Assembly: GCA_023667365.1 (NCBI GenBank)
Contig: JAMPAG010000025.1
Coordinates: 1-35,470 of the forward strand
From: a bacterium
GTDB lineage: Bacteria > Bacillota > Clostridia > Lachnospirales > Lachnospiraceae
Length of the DNA stretch: 35,470 bases
Direction: 5' to 3'
The stretch's first letter is position 1; each line of letters begins with the position of its first letter. A model generated the notes under the pieces. The model was not told the DNA's origin and searched no databases. It saw nothing but the letters and a program-made list of their open reading frames with translations. The translations under genes were made by a program, and so were the position numbers. Below are positions 24,638 to 33,799 of this stretch, in pieces.

Positions 24638-25636
24638 CTATCCTCTGATCCGGAACAGCCATGCCACAACCACCGGACATATGCGGAACAAACTTAATAC
24701 CGGCTTCTTTTTGGGCGGCAGCGCAATATCTCCGTTCTCCCGCCATAACTGCCGGTACAACGCCGACAACCGTTTGCTCTGATCCCGCCGCTCCTGCCCG
24801 CGCAGATTCTTTCGCATCTGCGCATAATTACGAATCAGGCAGATCAAAAGCCTCCGATAAACCAGCTCAATCAGCCGTTTCCCTTCTTCACTGTCTTTGT
24901 ATTCCTTCACACATTCCAGTCTGTCCTGGTAACATTCAACGATATATAACCGTTCCGGTCTCCAGCTTTTTCGGATCAGGCTTTGCTCCCTTGTCCGATA
25001 AAAATACATTGGTGCCGAATCATAGACAATTCCTTTAGCCAAGGCATATAATCGATGATTGATTCGTTGATCCTCATGCAGGCGCACCCCTTTTGGGAAC
25101 TTTACCTTTTCAAATAATTCTCGCGGATAAAATTTCCCCCACACCACACAAAATCCTGTTCCGTCTACATCAATCTTTTCATCCTCGTCAATAGTGCGAA
25201 TCGCTTGCAACGGACTTAACTCACAATATTTTCCATCTATCACAAATTCTCTATTATAATCTACAAAATCCTCTGATACATAAATATGCCCCATTTGTAT
25301 GATCCATCCTCGCTTATTGGTGGTATAACCAAGCGCACGCTCCAGATACTGCGGATGAATACAATCATCGCTGTCAACACACAGCACATAATCTCCTGTC
25401 ACAAATGAGAGGGCAAATCGTCTGGTATCGGAAAGTCCCTCATTTTCTTTATGCCATACACGGATCCGGTGATCACGCTCTGCATACTCGTCGCAGATCT
25501 CCGGTGTTTTGTCCGTCGAGCCATCGTCAATGAGCAACGCCTCCCAATCCGGATACGTCTGCGCCAAAACGGAATCCAGACAAAGTGCCAAAAAACGCTC
25601 CACATTATAGGCAGGAATAATGATACTGATTTTCAT
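24638..25636 (-). CDS. GT2 family glycosyltransferase
   Basis: A 332-residue inverting GT-A transferase. The N-terminal half has the full family 2 pattern: MKISIIIPAYNVERFL, LLIDDGSTDKT (35-45, with the DDGS nucleotide site) and CVDSDDCIHP (86-95, with the DSD metal site), then a conserved LHEDQ-type segment (KGVRLHEDQRIN) that often holds the catalytic acid. The C-terminal part is helical and basic with a final hydrophobic stretch, suggesting membrane association. ATG 25634-25636 was preferred over a GTG 18 bases upstream because an AGGA lies close to it. It follows rfbH by 27 bp. Confidence 0.93.
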   Translation of the reverse strand: MKISIIIPAYNVERFLALCLDSVLAQTYPDWEALLIDDGSTDKTPEICDEYAERDHRIRVWHKENEGLSDTRRFALSFVTGDYVLCVDSDDCIHPQYLERALGYTTNKRGWIIQMGHIYVSEDFVDYNREFVIDGKYCELSPLQAIRTIDEDEKIDVDGTGFCVVWGKFYPRELFEKVKFPKGVRLHEDQRINHRLYALAKGIVYDSAPMYFYRTREQSLIRKSWRPERLYIVECYQDRLECVKEYKDSEEGKRLIELVYRRLLICLIRNYAQMRKNLRGQERRDQSKRLSALYRQLWRENGDIALPPKKKPVLSLFRICPVVVAWLFRIRG

Positions 25637-25663
25637 AAATCCTATGCCTCCCACACCCTGCCG

Positions 25664-27001
25664 TTACTTTTCTCCGATGACCTTCCCCATATACGCAATC
25701 ATTTCTTCCGTCATGCCCGGATACACACCCACCCAGAAGGTATCCCGCATGATACGATCCGTGTTTTCGAGTTCGCCAACGACGCGGTATCCCTCTCCTT
25801 TCGCGCGCATCCCATCAAAGCACGGGTGCTTGATCAAATTGCCCGCAAACAGCATTCTTGTCTGAACGCCGCTGCCTTCCACATGCGCGACAACGTCATT
25901 TCTGGAAACGCCCTCTCTGCATGTCAGCATGAAGCCGAACCAACTCGGATTGGCATGTGCACACGGCTGTGGCAAAATGAAACGCTCCTCCGCACCGTTT
26001 TCCTTTAACAGATCGGTCAGCATCTGCCAGTTCTTCCGTCTGCGCTCTACAAAAGAAGGAAACTTCTCAAGCTGCGCACATCCGACTGCCGCCTGCATGT
26101 CCGTCGCTTTGAGATTATATCCGAAATGAGAATACACATATTTATGGTCATATCCCAACGGCAGTTCCCCGTACTGCCGGTCAAAACGATGCCCGCAGAG
26201 ATTATCCCTTCCGGACGGGCAGACGCAGTCCCTGCCCCAGTCACGCATGGAGCGGATGCATTTATGCAGAAGCGGGTTATTCGTATAAACCGCGCCGCCC
26301 TCACCCATCGTCATATGATGCGGCGGATAAAAGCTGGATGTGCCGATGTCACCGATCGTTCCCGTCAAATATACTTTTCCGTCATATTCATACTCGGAAC
26401 CGAGCGCATCGCAATTATCCTCAATAAGCCAAAGCCCGTGTTTGTCACAAAATGCCTTTACCGCCGCAAGATCGAACGGATTGCCCAACGTATGCGCCGC
26501 CATGACCGCCTTCGTCTTTTCAGATAACGCCTCTTCCAGCATAGCGATGTCCATGTTATACTGCGGGATCGTCACATCGATGAACACTGGGACCGCGCCG
26601 AACTGGATGATCGGCGCTACTGTCGTCGGGAAGCCTGCCGCAACGGTAATGACCTCATCCCCGCGTTTGATCGCCCTCTCGCCCAAAAGCGGCGATGTCA
26701 GTGCCATAAAGGCGCATAGATTGGCGGAAGAACCGGAATTGACAAGCGAGCAGAATTTTACACTGAGATACTTTGCAAATTCTTTCTCAAACTGCTCTGT
26801 ATAGCGCCCCGACGTCAGCCAGAATTCCAGAGCACTGTCCACCAGATTCACCATTTCCGCGCTATCGTACACGCGGGACGCATAAGAAATGCGGTCCCCC
26901 CCTGCAAAAGGTTTTTTCTGATTATGATATTTATCGCAGTACTGCTCCACCTGTGCCAATATTTCCTGCCTTGCCTGTGCTTCTGTCATATTTTCAAACA
27001 T
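25664..27001 (-). CDS. rfbH: CDP-4-keto-6-deoxy-D-glucose-3-dehydrase (E1, RfbH/DdhC)
   Basis: A 445-residue PMP-dependent, [2Fe-2S] enzyme of 3,6-dideoxyhexose synthesis. It removes the C3 hydroxyl of CDP-4-keto-6-deoxyglucose together with a reductase. In place of the aminotransferase lysine it has the expected histidine, in SSFYPPHHMTMGEGG (His228/229). Candidate cluster ligands Cys197 (in EDNCDALG) and Cys259, Cys261, Cys269 (in RDCVCPSG and NLCGHRF) are present. The length is typical. The start MFENMTEAQA was set by AAGGAG seven bases upstream; a longer frame to 27043 lacks a site. It follows rfbG. The partner reductase (E3) is not in the window. Confidence 0.95.
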   Translation of the reverse strand: MFENMTEAQARQEILAQVEQYCDKYHNQKKPFAGGDRISYASRVYDSAEMVNLVDSALEFWLTSGRYTEQFEKEFAKYLSVKFCSLVNSGSSANLCAFMALTSPLLGERAIKRGDEVITVAAGFPTTVAPIIQFGAVPVFIDVTIPQYNMDIAMLEEALSEKTKAVMAAHTLGNPFDLAAVKAFCDKHGLWLIEDNCDALGSEYEYDGKVYLTGTIGDIGTSSFYPPHHMTMGEGGAVYTNNPLLHKCIRSMRDWGRDCVCPSGRDNLCGHRFDRQYGELPLGYDHKYVYSHFGYNLKATDMQAAVGCAQLEKFPSFVERRRKNWQMLTDLLKENGAEERFILPQPCAHANPSWFGFMLTCREGVSRNDVVAHVEGSGVQTRMLFAGNLIKHPCFDGMRAKGEGYRVVGELENTDRIMRDTFWVGVYPGMTEEMIAYMGKVIGEK

Positions 27002-27091
27002 ATCGCTTCTCCTTTTCGTTCTATACACGCACTCATGAAACATATATGCGTCCCACGACTACTCCCATCATTTTCCTACAATGTGTGAAAA

Positions 27092-28162
27092 TCATCTTCC
27101 ACCATCCGTCAGGTACGCCCGGATCTGCCCATCCATGCATTCTGTGATCGGTTTTCCCGCCTGATACACGAGCGTCCAATCAATGATCCGCTCCATCGTC
27201 TCGCTGATGTTCCAGACCGGCTTCCAATCAAATGTTATTTTCAGCTTCGTACAATCCAGTTTTAGGAACGTCGCTTCATGCGGTCCGCCGTCAAACCGAT
27301 CGATCCAGTGTACCTCCCGTCCGGTTTTTTGCTTCCAGCATTCACAGAACAAACCGGTCAGCTCGCCAGTTGTCACACAGCTCCCGTCCTCCGGTCCCAC
27401 GTTGTAACAACCTGCAAGCTCCGGTCTCTCATACTGCCTCGCCGCAACCATTAAGTATGCCATGACTGGCTCTAAAACATGTTGATACGGACGTGTGGAA
27501 TGCGGATTGCGTACCACAATATCCTGCCCGCTTTCCACCGCTCTGATACAATCCGGTATGATCCGGTCAGCCGCAAAATCACCTCCGCCCAATACATTTC
27601 CGGCGCGCATCGTCGAAATTGCAATATGCCGCCCTTCAAAAAAAGCATTACGATAGCTGTCCGTGGCCAGCTCAGAACAGGACTTGGAATTCGAGTACGG
27701 ATCATAGCCGTTCAATTCCTCATTTTCCCGATAACCCCAGCACCACTCCCGATTCCGGTATACCTTATCCGTCGTCACATTCACAAAGGATCTCACCGAA
27801 TCCGTCAACCGGATGCATTCCAATACATTGACGGTTCCCATCACGTTCGTCTCATACGTTCCGCGCGGATCACGGTAGGATTCCCGGACGATCGGCTGCG
27901 CCGCCATGTGAATGACAATTTCCGGTTGATGCTCCGCAAACACGCGTGATAACGCCGCATAATCTCTGACATCGCCGATCACGGAAGTCATTCTGTCCGA
28001 CAGCCCGCTTATCTCAAAAAGATTCGGCTGTGTCGGCGGCTCTAAGGCATACCCGACTACGTCAGCGCCCGCGTTTACTAACGCCCGGCACATCCAGCTT
28101 CCCTTAAAGCCGGTGTGTCCTGTGACCAGTACTTTTTTGTTTTTGTAAAAAGATAAATCCAT
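27092..28162 (-). CDS. rfbG: CDP-glucose 4,6-dehydratase
   Basis: A 356-residue short-chain dehydrogenase/reductase of the extended type. It converts CDP-glucose to CDP-4-keto-6-deoxyglucose, the substrate of RfbH. Visible are the NAD-binding VTGHTGFKGSW (13-23), HMAAQPIVRESY (85-96), the TDK motif (131-133) and the catalytic YSNSK (156-160), with the RfbG-typical GGGDFAADRIIPD and STRPYQHVLEP. The start ATG 28160-28162 has GGGGAGG 12 bases upstream; an ATG at 28195 would add 11 residues and is possible. With rfbH it forms the core of a CDP-3,6-dideoxyhexose pathway. RfbF, which makes CDP-glucose, is not seen. Confidence 0.94.
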   Translation of the reverse strand: MDLSFYKNKKVLVTGHTGFKGSWMCRALVNAGADVVGYALEPPTQPNLFEISGLSDRMTSVIGDVRDYAALSRVFAEHQPEIVIHMAAQPIVRESYRDPRGTYETNVMGTVNVLECIRLTDSVRSFVNVTTDKVYRNREWCWGYRENEELNGYDPYSNSKSCSELATDSYRNAFFEGRHIAISTMRAGNVLGGGDFAADRIIPDCIRAVESGQDIVVRNPHSTRPYQHVLEPVMAYLMVAARQYERPELAGCYNVGPEDGSCVTTGELTGLFCECWKQKTGREVHWIDRFDGGPHEATFLKLDCTKLKITFDWKPVWNISETMERIIDWTLVYQAGKPITECMDGQIRAYLTDGGR

Positions 28163-28245
28163 TCCTGCCAAATCCTCCCCGTTCGTTACATGCATCGTAC
28201 TATGAAAATATTAAAATATCCGTTCATCTACAAGCTCATTGGTAT

Positions 28246-29499
28246 CTATATCCAAAACGTTCCCTGCACATACATTTGCGAAAAATACCATATACCAAAC
28301 AAAACATGTACAAGGAACAGAATGCTCCCTACGATAGAAGTCCAATGGAATCCTTTTTTATGCCAACAGTCTAGCAGTAATTCCGCCGCAGTCAAAAATA
28401 ATAAAAAGGTTCCCAGATAAGCTCCCCATGCAAAGTCCGCGCCCCAATCCTCCTCAAAATTGATGATCGCAAATTGCAGGGCTCCAGACAAAAACACAAA
28501 TACCGTCAGTTGGATTTTTCGATCTTTCAAAAGTTTTTTACAATATATGATCAACATGAACAACGGAAAAATAACAGAGATTAAAACCGACCATAAAATG
28601 TGCTCCGTATACTGTCCCCAAATCTTTCCCCACGCCAAATACATCCGGTTGGATGCGGACAAGGAGATACGATATTGAATGACCGCCACGATTCCCGTCG
28701 GAATCAGTGCGATCCCTGTTTTCAGGCAAAACCAAAAGGAACGAAACCGTGTCCGCAGCACATCCATAACACAAAAAAGAAACAGTCCTGGGACAAACAT
28801 CTGATACAAGCTCGGCTTAAAAAAGGCACTGACTGCCAGTAACAGCGCAAAGGTTGCCAGATGCTGATCCTGTGCTTTGATCCGCGATTGCTTTCCATCG
28901 TCTGCATCTCCTGCTTCATTTGCCCTCAGCGCTTTTGTATAATAATAAAATACGCCTACCACACAGGGTTTTACCGCGATTGTCGTCGGATTATGCCAAG
29001 GATTTGACGTCAGCTGCCCTAAATAATACTCTTTGTTCACTGCCTTTATAAAAAAGGGACCCGCAAACATCAAGCCAAACGCGATCAAAATATAAATCAG
29101 GATCGGATATTTCTGTTTTGTTCTGTCAGCATTACGCAAATATGCCAATATCAGCAGAAATGTCACCGTAAGAAAAAAAGTCTCCGTCAGCGCGATTGCA
29201 GTGACAAAGCAATCTGTCTGCACGGAAAAAGCTGCACACAGTCCCTTTGTCATACCATAAACAACACGAAACATATAATGCCACCCCGGATAAGAGATAG
29301 GCATATTATAGGAAGGGAAGATATGAGCAGCGTCAATTCTCATCGCTGCATCCGCATGAACCCCCAGATCACCCTGCCAGCCTCCCGCCCCAAAATGTAT
29401 TCCCCACATAAATACGATTCCCGCGAACAGCACGACAGAAAGTATGATAAGAACAATGGCATATTTTTCTTTTTTTGTATTCTGCATTTCTCTCCCCAT
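28246..29499 (-). CDS. polytopic membrane protein, possible GT-C transferase or polymerase
   Basis: A 417-residue integral membrane protein with around ten hydrophobic segments. A long first external loop contains GWQGDLGVHADAAMRIDAAH and PISYPGWHYMF; an acidic motif in this loop is typical of GT-C glycosyltransferases, which use lipid-linked sugars outside the membrane. No family is identified with certainty; an O-unit polymerase role is the alternative. ATG 29497-29499 with AGAGGG seven bases upstream is preferred over TTG 29518-29520, which overlaps the previous stop. It lies between the SGNH pair and rfbG. Confidence 0.6.
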   Translation of the reverse strand: MGREMQNTKKEKYAIVLIILSVVLFAGIVFMWGIHFGAGGWQGDLGVHADAAMRIDAAHIFPSYNMPISYPGWHYMFRVVYGMTKGLCAAFSVQTDCFVTAIALTETFFLTVTFLLILAYLRNADRTKQKYPILIYILIAFGLMFAGPFFIKAVNKEYYLGQLTSNPWHNPTTIAVKPCVVGVFYYYTKALRANEAGDADDGKQSRIKAQDQHLATFALLLAVSAFFKPSLYQMFVPGLFLFCVMDVLRTRFRSFWFCLKTGIALIPTGIVAVIQYRISLSASNRMYLAWGKIWGQYTEHILWSVLISVIFPLFMLIIYCKKLLKDRKIQLTVFVFLSGALQFAIINFEEDWGADFAWGAYLGTFLLFLTAAELLLDCWHKKGFHWTSIVGSILFLVHVLFGIWYFSQMYVQGTFWI

Positions 29500-29516
29500 C
29501 AAAAATCCCTCTGCGA

Positions 29517-30875
29517 TCAATAATTCATTTCCAATGTCTGCACATGTCCATGATCCGCTGCGTCTCTTGCCACCACAGTTATGATGCCGTGTTCTTCTCT
29601 AGGCAGCGTAAAATTCTTATTGATCGAAAAATCCTGTAACATACGCGCCTCCGCATTCCCTGGGGACACTATGACACGATACTCCAGTTCCTGCATCCGA
29701 TTGGATGCGATCGTATATTCACACTCCCCTTTCCCATTCATGGAATAATACACCCCGTACAACTCCGCCTCGTCAAGCCGGATCTTTTCTTCATAAGAAT
29801 CGCAAAAATAGATTTGATTATTCTCTTCCGTACCTGAAAGCACCTTCCATAAAAACGGCGTGAACACATCCGCACCCGCTGTATTCAGATGCCCGCTATC
29901 CAAAAAAAGTTCTCTGTGCATAATATCCAAATACTCTGACTTACACAAATTGAAGTCATAGAAAGGCACGCCGTACTCCGCCGCAATCGCGGAAACCTGG
30001 TCATAATAGGCGTCGTAATCTTTAGCGCCGAGAATCTGTGTCTCATAAATCGGGGATACAAACAGCGCCAAATGAATCCCACTCTTTTGACAATACTCGA
30101 TAATTTTCCGTAAGTATCTCTCTACATCTGCAGGCATCAGTCCGGTCTTTTCCAAATCCACTTCTATTCCATATGCCAAATCTTCTTCCTGATACTGCCT
30201 TGTTGTATAATAAAATCCCTTATCGCGGCACTCGATGATCCCATTTTCATCCTCCCGCCTAAAATGATAGGAATTATATTCCAAGGTCTGTTTTTTCTCG
30301 ATATTTTCCAAAATGTAGTCATAATCAAACAGATGTTCCCGATAGCGGATAAACGGAAAAACAGTTTCTATATATTGATCTGGTCCGCTCATAGAAGCCA
30401 TAAATGCCAAGGTATCCCATGAAAATTCCGCATAATCCGTAATTCCCCAGTTACAGCTAATACTTTCCTGCGAATCAATCCTTCCAAATGCTTCCGTTGT
30501 CACAACATAATATAATTCTAAATATACATTTTGTAGATCATGTCTGTCCGCAGCTTCTTTCAATACATAGTATGCCCCATTTAACCGTAACCCGGAGGTG
30601 GACAAATTAAAGTTGTTCATCCCATTTATTTCATCAAGCAAAAATGGATCCACATCACAAAAAACATGAGAAGAGCCTATAAACACATTATCAATGGAAT
30701 CGCTCTCATAATAATGATGCCACAAGATCCGTTCCCAATCATCTTCCCGAACATACAAATAGCTTGCCCTATCACAGATCAATACAAACAAGTATACTGC
30801 TATCACGACAGAAATCCCCGCCTTCAAGCCGCGCCAGACCTTGCGAAAGCCGGAGCCATCTGATCTTTTGTTCAT
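29517..30875 (-). CDS. SGNH-like extracellular protein, MBOAT partner (paralogue B)
   Basis: A 452-residue protein with one N-terminal membrane segment (about 19-36) and an outside SGNH-like domain. FIGSSHVF (65-72) supplies a GSSH nucleophile motif and LDSGHLN (325-331) an Asp-x-x-His pair (Asp326, His329), a layout shared with DltD/AlgX-type acyl-handling proteins. The last ~100 residues look like a beta-rich appended domain. It is clearly homologous along its length to the next gene upstream, and a 153-bp part is almost identical at DNA level. GGAGG lies nine bases before the ATG. It probably transfers acyl groups delivered by the nearby MBOAT protein; the function is inferred. Confidence 0.75.
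   Translation of the reverse strand: MNKRSDGSGFRKVWRGLKAGISVVIAVYLFVLICDRASYLYVREDDWERILWHHYYESDSIDNVFIGSSHVFCDVDPFLLDEINGMNNFNLSTSGLRLNGAYYVLKEAADRHDLQNVYLELYYVVTTEAFGRIDSQESISCNWGITDYAEFSWDTLAFMASMSGPDQYIETVFPFIRYREHLFDYDYILENIEKKQTLEYNSYHFRREDENGIIECRDKGFYYTTRQYQEEDLAYGIEVDLEKTGLMPADVERYLRKIIEYCQKSGIHLALFVSPIYETQILGAKDYDAYYDQVSAIAAEYGVPFYDFNLCKSEYLDIMHRELFLDSGHLNTAGADVFTPFLWKVLSGTEENNQIYFCDSYEEKIRLDEAELYGVYYSMNGKGECEYTIASNRMQELEYRVIVSPGNAEARMLQDFSINKNFTLPREEHGIITVVARDAADHGHVQTLEMNY
29742..29894. repeat. near-identical 153-bp tract, copy in paralogue B
   Basis: This stretch matches 31135-31287 in the adjacent paralogue with, by eye, a single mismatch in 153 bp, whereas the flanking coding sequence of the two genes is much more diverged. 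It encodes the segment from the Asp-x-x-His region (HLNTAG) through VLSGTEENNQIYFCDSYEE to GVYYS. The sharp edges suggest recent gene conversion or recombination. Confidence 0.9.
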
Positions 30876-30909
30876 CCACCCATTCCTCCGTGATTTATCC
30901 GTCCAGCCG

Positions 30910-32265
30910 TCAGTATCTCATTTCCAACGTCTGTATCTGATCCCGTCGTGCAACATCCCTCGCCACAACCGTTATCACTCCATGTTCCTCCTGCGGAAGT
31001 TCAAACTTTTTGTTCGTCGCAAAGTCCTGTACAACTCTTTGCTCCCCGTCCTGTGGCGAAATGATCACCCGATACTCCATCTCTTTTGTCCTGTTCGATG
31101 CGATCGTGTACTCCCGCTGTCCTTCCCCATTCACGGAATAATACACCCCGTACAACTCCGCTTCGTCAAGCCGGATCTTTTCTTCATAAGAATCGCAAAA
31201 ATAGATTTGATTATTCTCTTCCGTACCTGAAAGCACCTTCCATAAAAACGGCGTGAACACATCCGCACCCGCTGTATTCAGATGCCCCGGGTCCCAAAAC
31301 AATTCTTTATGCATAATATCTAAATATTCTGATCGGCACAGATTAAAATCATAAAACGGCACATCATACTCCGCCGCAATTTCTGCAATCTGCTCATGAT
31401 ATGCATCATAATCCTGCGCACTGAGTATCTGTGTTTCATAAATCGGAGATACAAATAATGCCAAATGAATCCCTTTCTTTTGGCAATACTCAATGATTTT
31501 TCTTAAATATGCTTCTGTTGCGCCGCTCATCAAACCATCCGCCTCCAGATCCACTTCAGTTTCATAAGCCAACGCTTCTTCCTGATATTGCTTTGTTGTA
31601 TACCAAAACCCTTTATCCTGATATTCTACCACTCCGCTTTCATCTTCATGGCGGAATCCATGACTTCCTGACTGCTTATTTTGAACATTGTCTACAATAT
31701 AATCCCATTCAAATAGATGCTCTCTGTATCTAATAAACGGAAAAAAGGTCTCTAAATATTGATCCTGCTTGCTCATAGACAACATAAATATGAATTTATT
31801 CCATGAAAAATCTGCGTAATCCGTAACGCCGCGATTGTTTATAATGCTTGATCCGGAATAAATATCACCATTTTCTCCCGCCGAAACAACATAATACAAT
31901 TCCAAATACACATTTTTCAGATCGTGTCTGCCTGAAGCCTCTCTCAGCATATAATAGGACGCGTTCAAAGTCAAACCGCCCGCTGACAGATTAAAATTAT
32001 TCATTCCATTTATTTCATCCAGCAAAAACGGATTCACATCGCTATATACATGCGAAGATCCAATAAATACATTATCAATTTCTTCCGCCCGATCATAATG
32101 ATACCAAAAAAACGGCACCCAATATCCGGTTTCCGGCACATACAGGTAATTCGCCACCGCACAGAACAATCCAAACAGACTGATCGCCATGACCGTCGTG
32201 ACTACTGCTTTTAATGCCTTCCATATCCGCTTAAAATTGAAAATAAATGAATTGCTGTGTATCAT
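30910..32265 (-). CDS. SGNH-like extracellular protein, MBOAT partner (paralogue A)
   Basis: A 451-residue paralogue of the following gene, with an N-terminal membrane segment (about 19-40), FIGSSHVYSDVNP with GSSH at 69-72, and DPGHLN with Asp325/His328. The family relationship to AlgX/DltD-like SGNH proteins implies handling of acyl groups on an exported glycan. I chose ATG 32263-32265 because GGAG lies six bases upstream; starts at 32277 (ATG) and 32286 (TTG) are alternatives. The start lies inside the end of the MBOAT gene, so the two are probably translated together. Confidence 0.75.
   Translation of the reverse strand: MIHSNSFIFNFKRIWKALKAVVTTVMAISLFGLFCAVANYLYVPETGYWVPFFWYHYDRAEEIDNVFIGSSHVYSDVNPFLLDEINGMNNFNLSAGGLTLNASYYMLREASGRHDLKNVYLELYYVVSAGENGDIYSGSSIINNRGVTDYADFSWNKFIFMLSMSKQDQYLETFFPFIRYREHLFEWDYIVDNVQNKQSGSHGFRHEDESGVVEYQDKGFWYTTKQYQEEALAYETEVDLEADGLMSGATEAYLRKIIEYCQKKGIHLALFVSPIYETQILSAQDYDAYHEQIAEIAAEYDVPFYDFNLCRSEYLDIMHKELFWDPGHLNTAGADVFTPFLWKVLSGTEENNQIYFCDSYEEKIRLDEAELYGVYYSVNGEGQREYTIASNRTKEMEYRVIISPQDGEQRVVQDFATNKKFELPQEEHGVITVVARDVARRDQIQTLEMRY
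31135..31287. repeat. near-identical 153-bp tract, copy in paralogue A
   Basis: Direct-repeat partner of 29742-29894, same orientation, 1.4 kb apart. Recombination between the two would delete one paralogue's worth of sequence and leave a functional chimera in frame. Confidence 0.9.
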
Positions 32266-33751
32266 ATATCTCTCCATAGCATCCAAATAGCATATTCAAA
32301 ACGATCAGTCCGACAAACACCAAAACCCGAAACCACCAGCCTTGATGCAAAATCAGCTCCGCAACATCCTTTCCCCTATATTTCAACGCATCCACCAGCA
32401 TCAGCAGAATGATACTGCCCCACATAATGTAGGTATACTCCCTGCCAACGCCCATCTGATAAATTCCTCCCTGCAAAAGGATTTGCCAATTAAAGGTACT
32501 CAGCATACATTTGATTGTTTCCATTGCAGCACTCATACTTCCTGCCGCAAAGAAAATCCAAGTAAACGTGACCAGCACAAACGTCATGACCGTTGCAAAT
32601 AACCGGCTGCTAAAATTCCTTTCTTTCTTCGTCCCCTCTTCAGGAAACAACGACAGTTTATGTGCCAACCACCCCTCAATCCTTGTCTTTCCCGTATGAA
32701 ACAGATCTCCCAACACTTGATAGAGACCATTCAAGAATCCCCAAAACACAAATGCCATCGATGCTCCGTGCCACAAACCGCTGACGCCAAAAACAAACAA
32801 AAGATTTCCCTCTTTGCGAACAGTTCCTTTGCGGTTTCCTCCCAACGGAATATATAAATAGTCACGAAACCATGACGACAATGAAATATGCCATCTTCTC
32901 CAAAATTCCTTTATGCTCTTTGAAAAATAGGGTGCGCAGAAATTGTCCGTCAAACGAACCCCCAGCATCAACGCCGAACCTCTGGCGATTGTGGAATAGC
33001 CATAAAAATCGCAGTATATCTGAAACGAAAACAGGAACGCGGCGTACACAATATACATCCCCGGATAGGTCTGAGGATCATGATATACGGTCTCGACAAT
33101 CACTGCGATCCGGTCTGCGATCACCATTTTGCAAAACAGTCCGTATAATATGAGCAACAGTCCTTTGCGAAACGTATGCCAGGTAAGCCTGTCCGGCATC
33201 TCCAACTGCTTTAAGAGCTGTTTCGTCCTCTCAATCGGCCCTGCCACAAGCTGCGGAAAAAAAGATACAAACAACGCATATTTTAAGAAATTCTTCTCAG
33301 CATATACCTCCCCTTTGTATACATCAAATACATATCCCAATGACTGTAAAACATAAAACGAAATCCCGACCGGAAGCACAAGATCAAATTTTCGGCTGAT
33401 CGTTTTACAGTGCAGAACCGATAATATCTTATTTCCATATTGCAAAAAGAAATCAAAATACTTAAAATATCCCAGCCCGCCAAGAAGCGCCATGACGCAT
33501 ACGATCAGAACACATCTTCGCAGCAGTTTTCTTCTTTTTTCTTCCCTTGAATACCTTTCTATCAGCCTTGCCGTCAGATAAGTTACCACAGTACACCCGA
33601 AAAGCAGCCCGATATACCAAGGGTTCCAATTCATATAAAAATAGTAGCTCGCGATCAACAGCCATATATATCTGGCCTTCTTCGGTATCCCATAATAAAC
33701 TACAAATACGGTCACAAAAAAGAACAGATAACCAGATGTATTAAAAAGCAT
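32231..33751 (-). CDS. MBOAT family O-acyltransferase (AlgI-like), copy 2
   Basis: A 506-residue polytopic acyltransferase, longer than copy 1 and only moderately similar to it. Motifs are GYFKYFDFF (94-102), FFPQLVAGPIERT (164-176), YCDFYGYSTIARGSALMLG (246-264), FWRRWHISLSSWFRDYLYIP (283-302) and WHGASMAFVFWG (327-338), with His328 the expected catalytic residue. It should move acyl groups to the outside for the SGNH-like partners encoded immediately downstream, the first of which starts within its last codons. GGAGG lies nine bases before the ATG. Confidence 0.93.
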   Translation of the reverse strand: MLFNTSGYLFFFVTVFVVYYGIPKKARYIWLLIASYYFYMNWNPWYIGLLFGCTVVTYLTARLIERYSREEKRRKLLRRCVLIVCVMALLGGLGYFKYFDFFLQYGNKILSVLHCKTISRKFDLVLPVGISFYVLQSLGYVFDVYKGEVYAEKNFLKYALFVSFFPQLVAGPIERTKQLLKQLEMPDRLTWHTFRKGLLLILYGLFCKMVIADRIAVIVETVYHDPQTYPGMYIVYAAFLFSFQIYCDFYGYSTIARGSALMLGVRLTDNFCAPYFSKSIKEFWRRWHISLSSWFRDYLYIPLGGNRKGTVRKEGNLLFVFGVSGLWHGASMAFVFWGFLNGLYQVLGDLFHTGKTRIEGWLAHKLSLFPEEGTKKERNFSSRLFATVMTFVLVTFTWIFFAAGSMSAAMETIKCMLSTFNWQILLQGGIYQMGVGREYTYIMWGSIILLMLVDALKYRGKDVAELILHQGWWFRVLVFVGLIVLNMLFGCYGEIYDTQQFIYFQF

Positions 33752-33799
33752 GGATCACATCCTCCAAATATATCACATATCCATATTGTCTCTTCGTTC

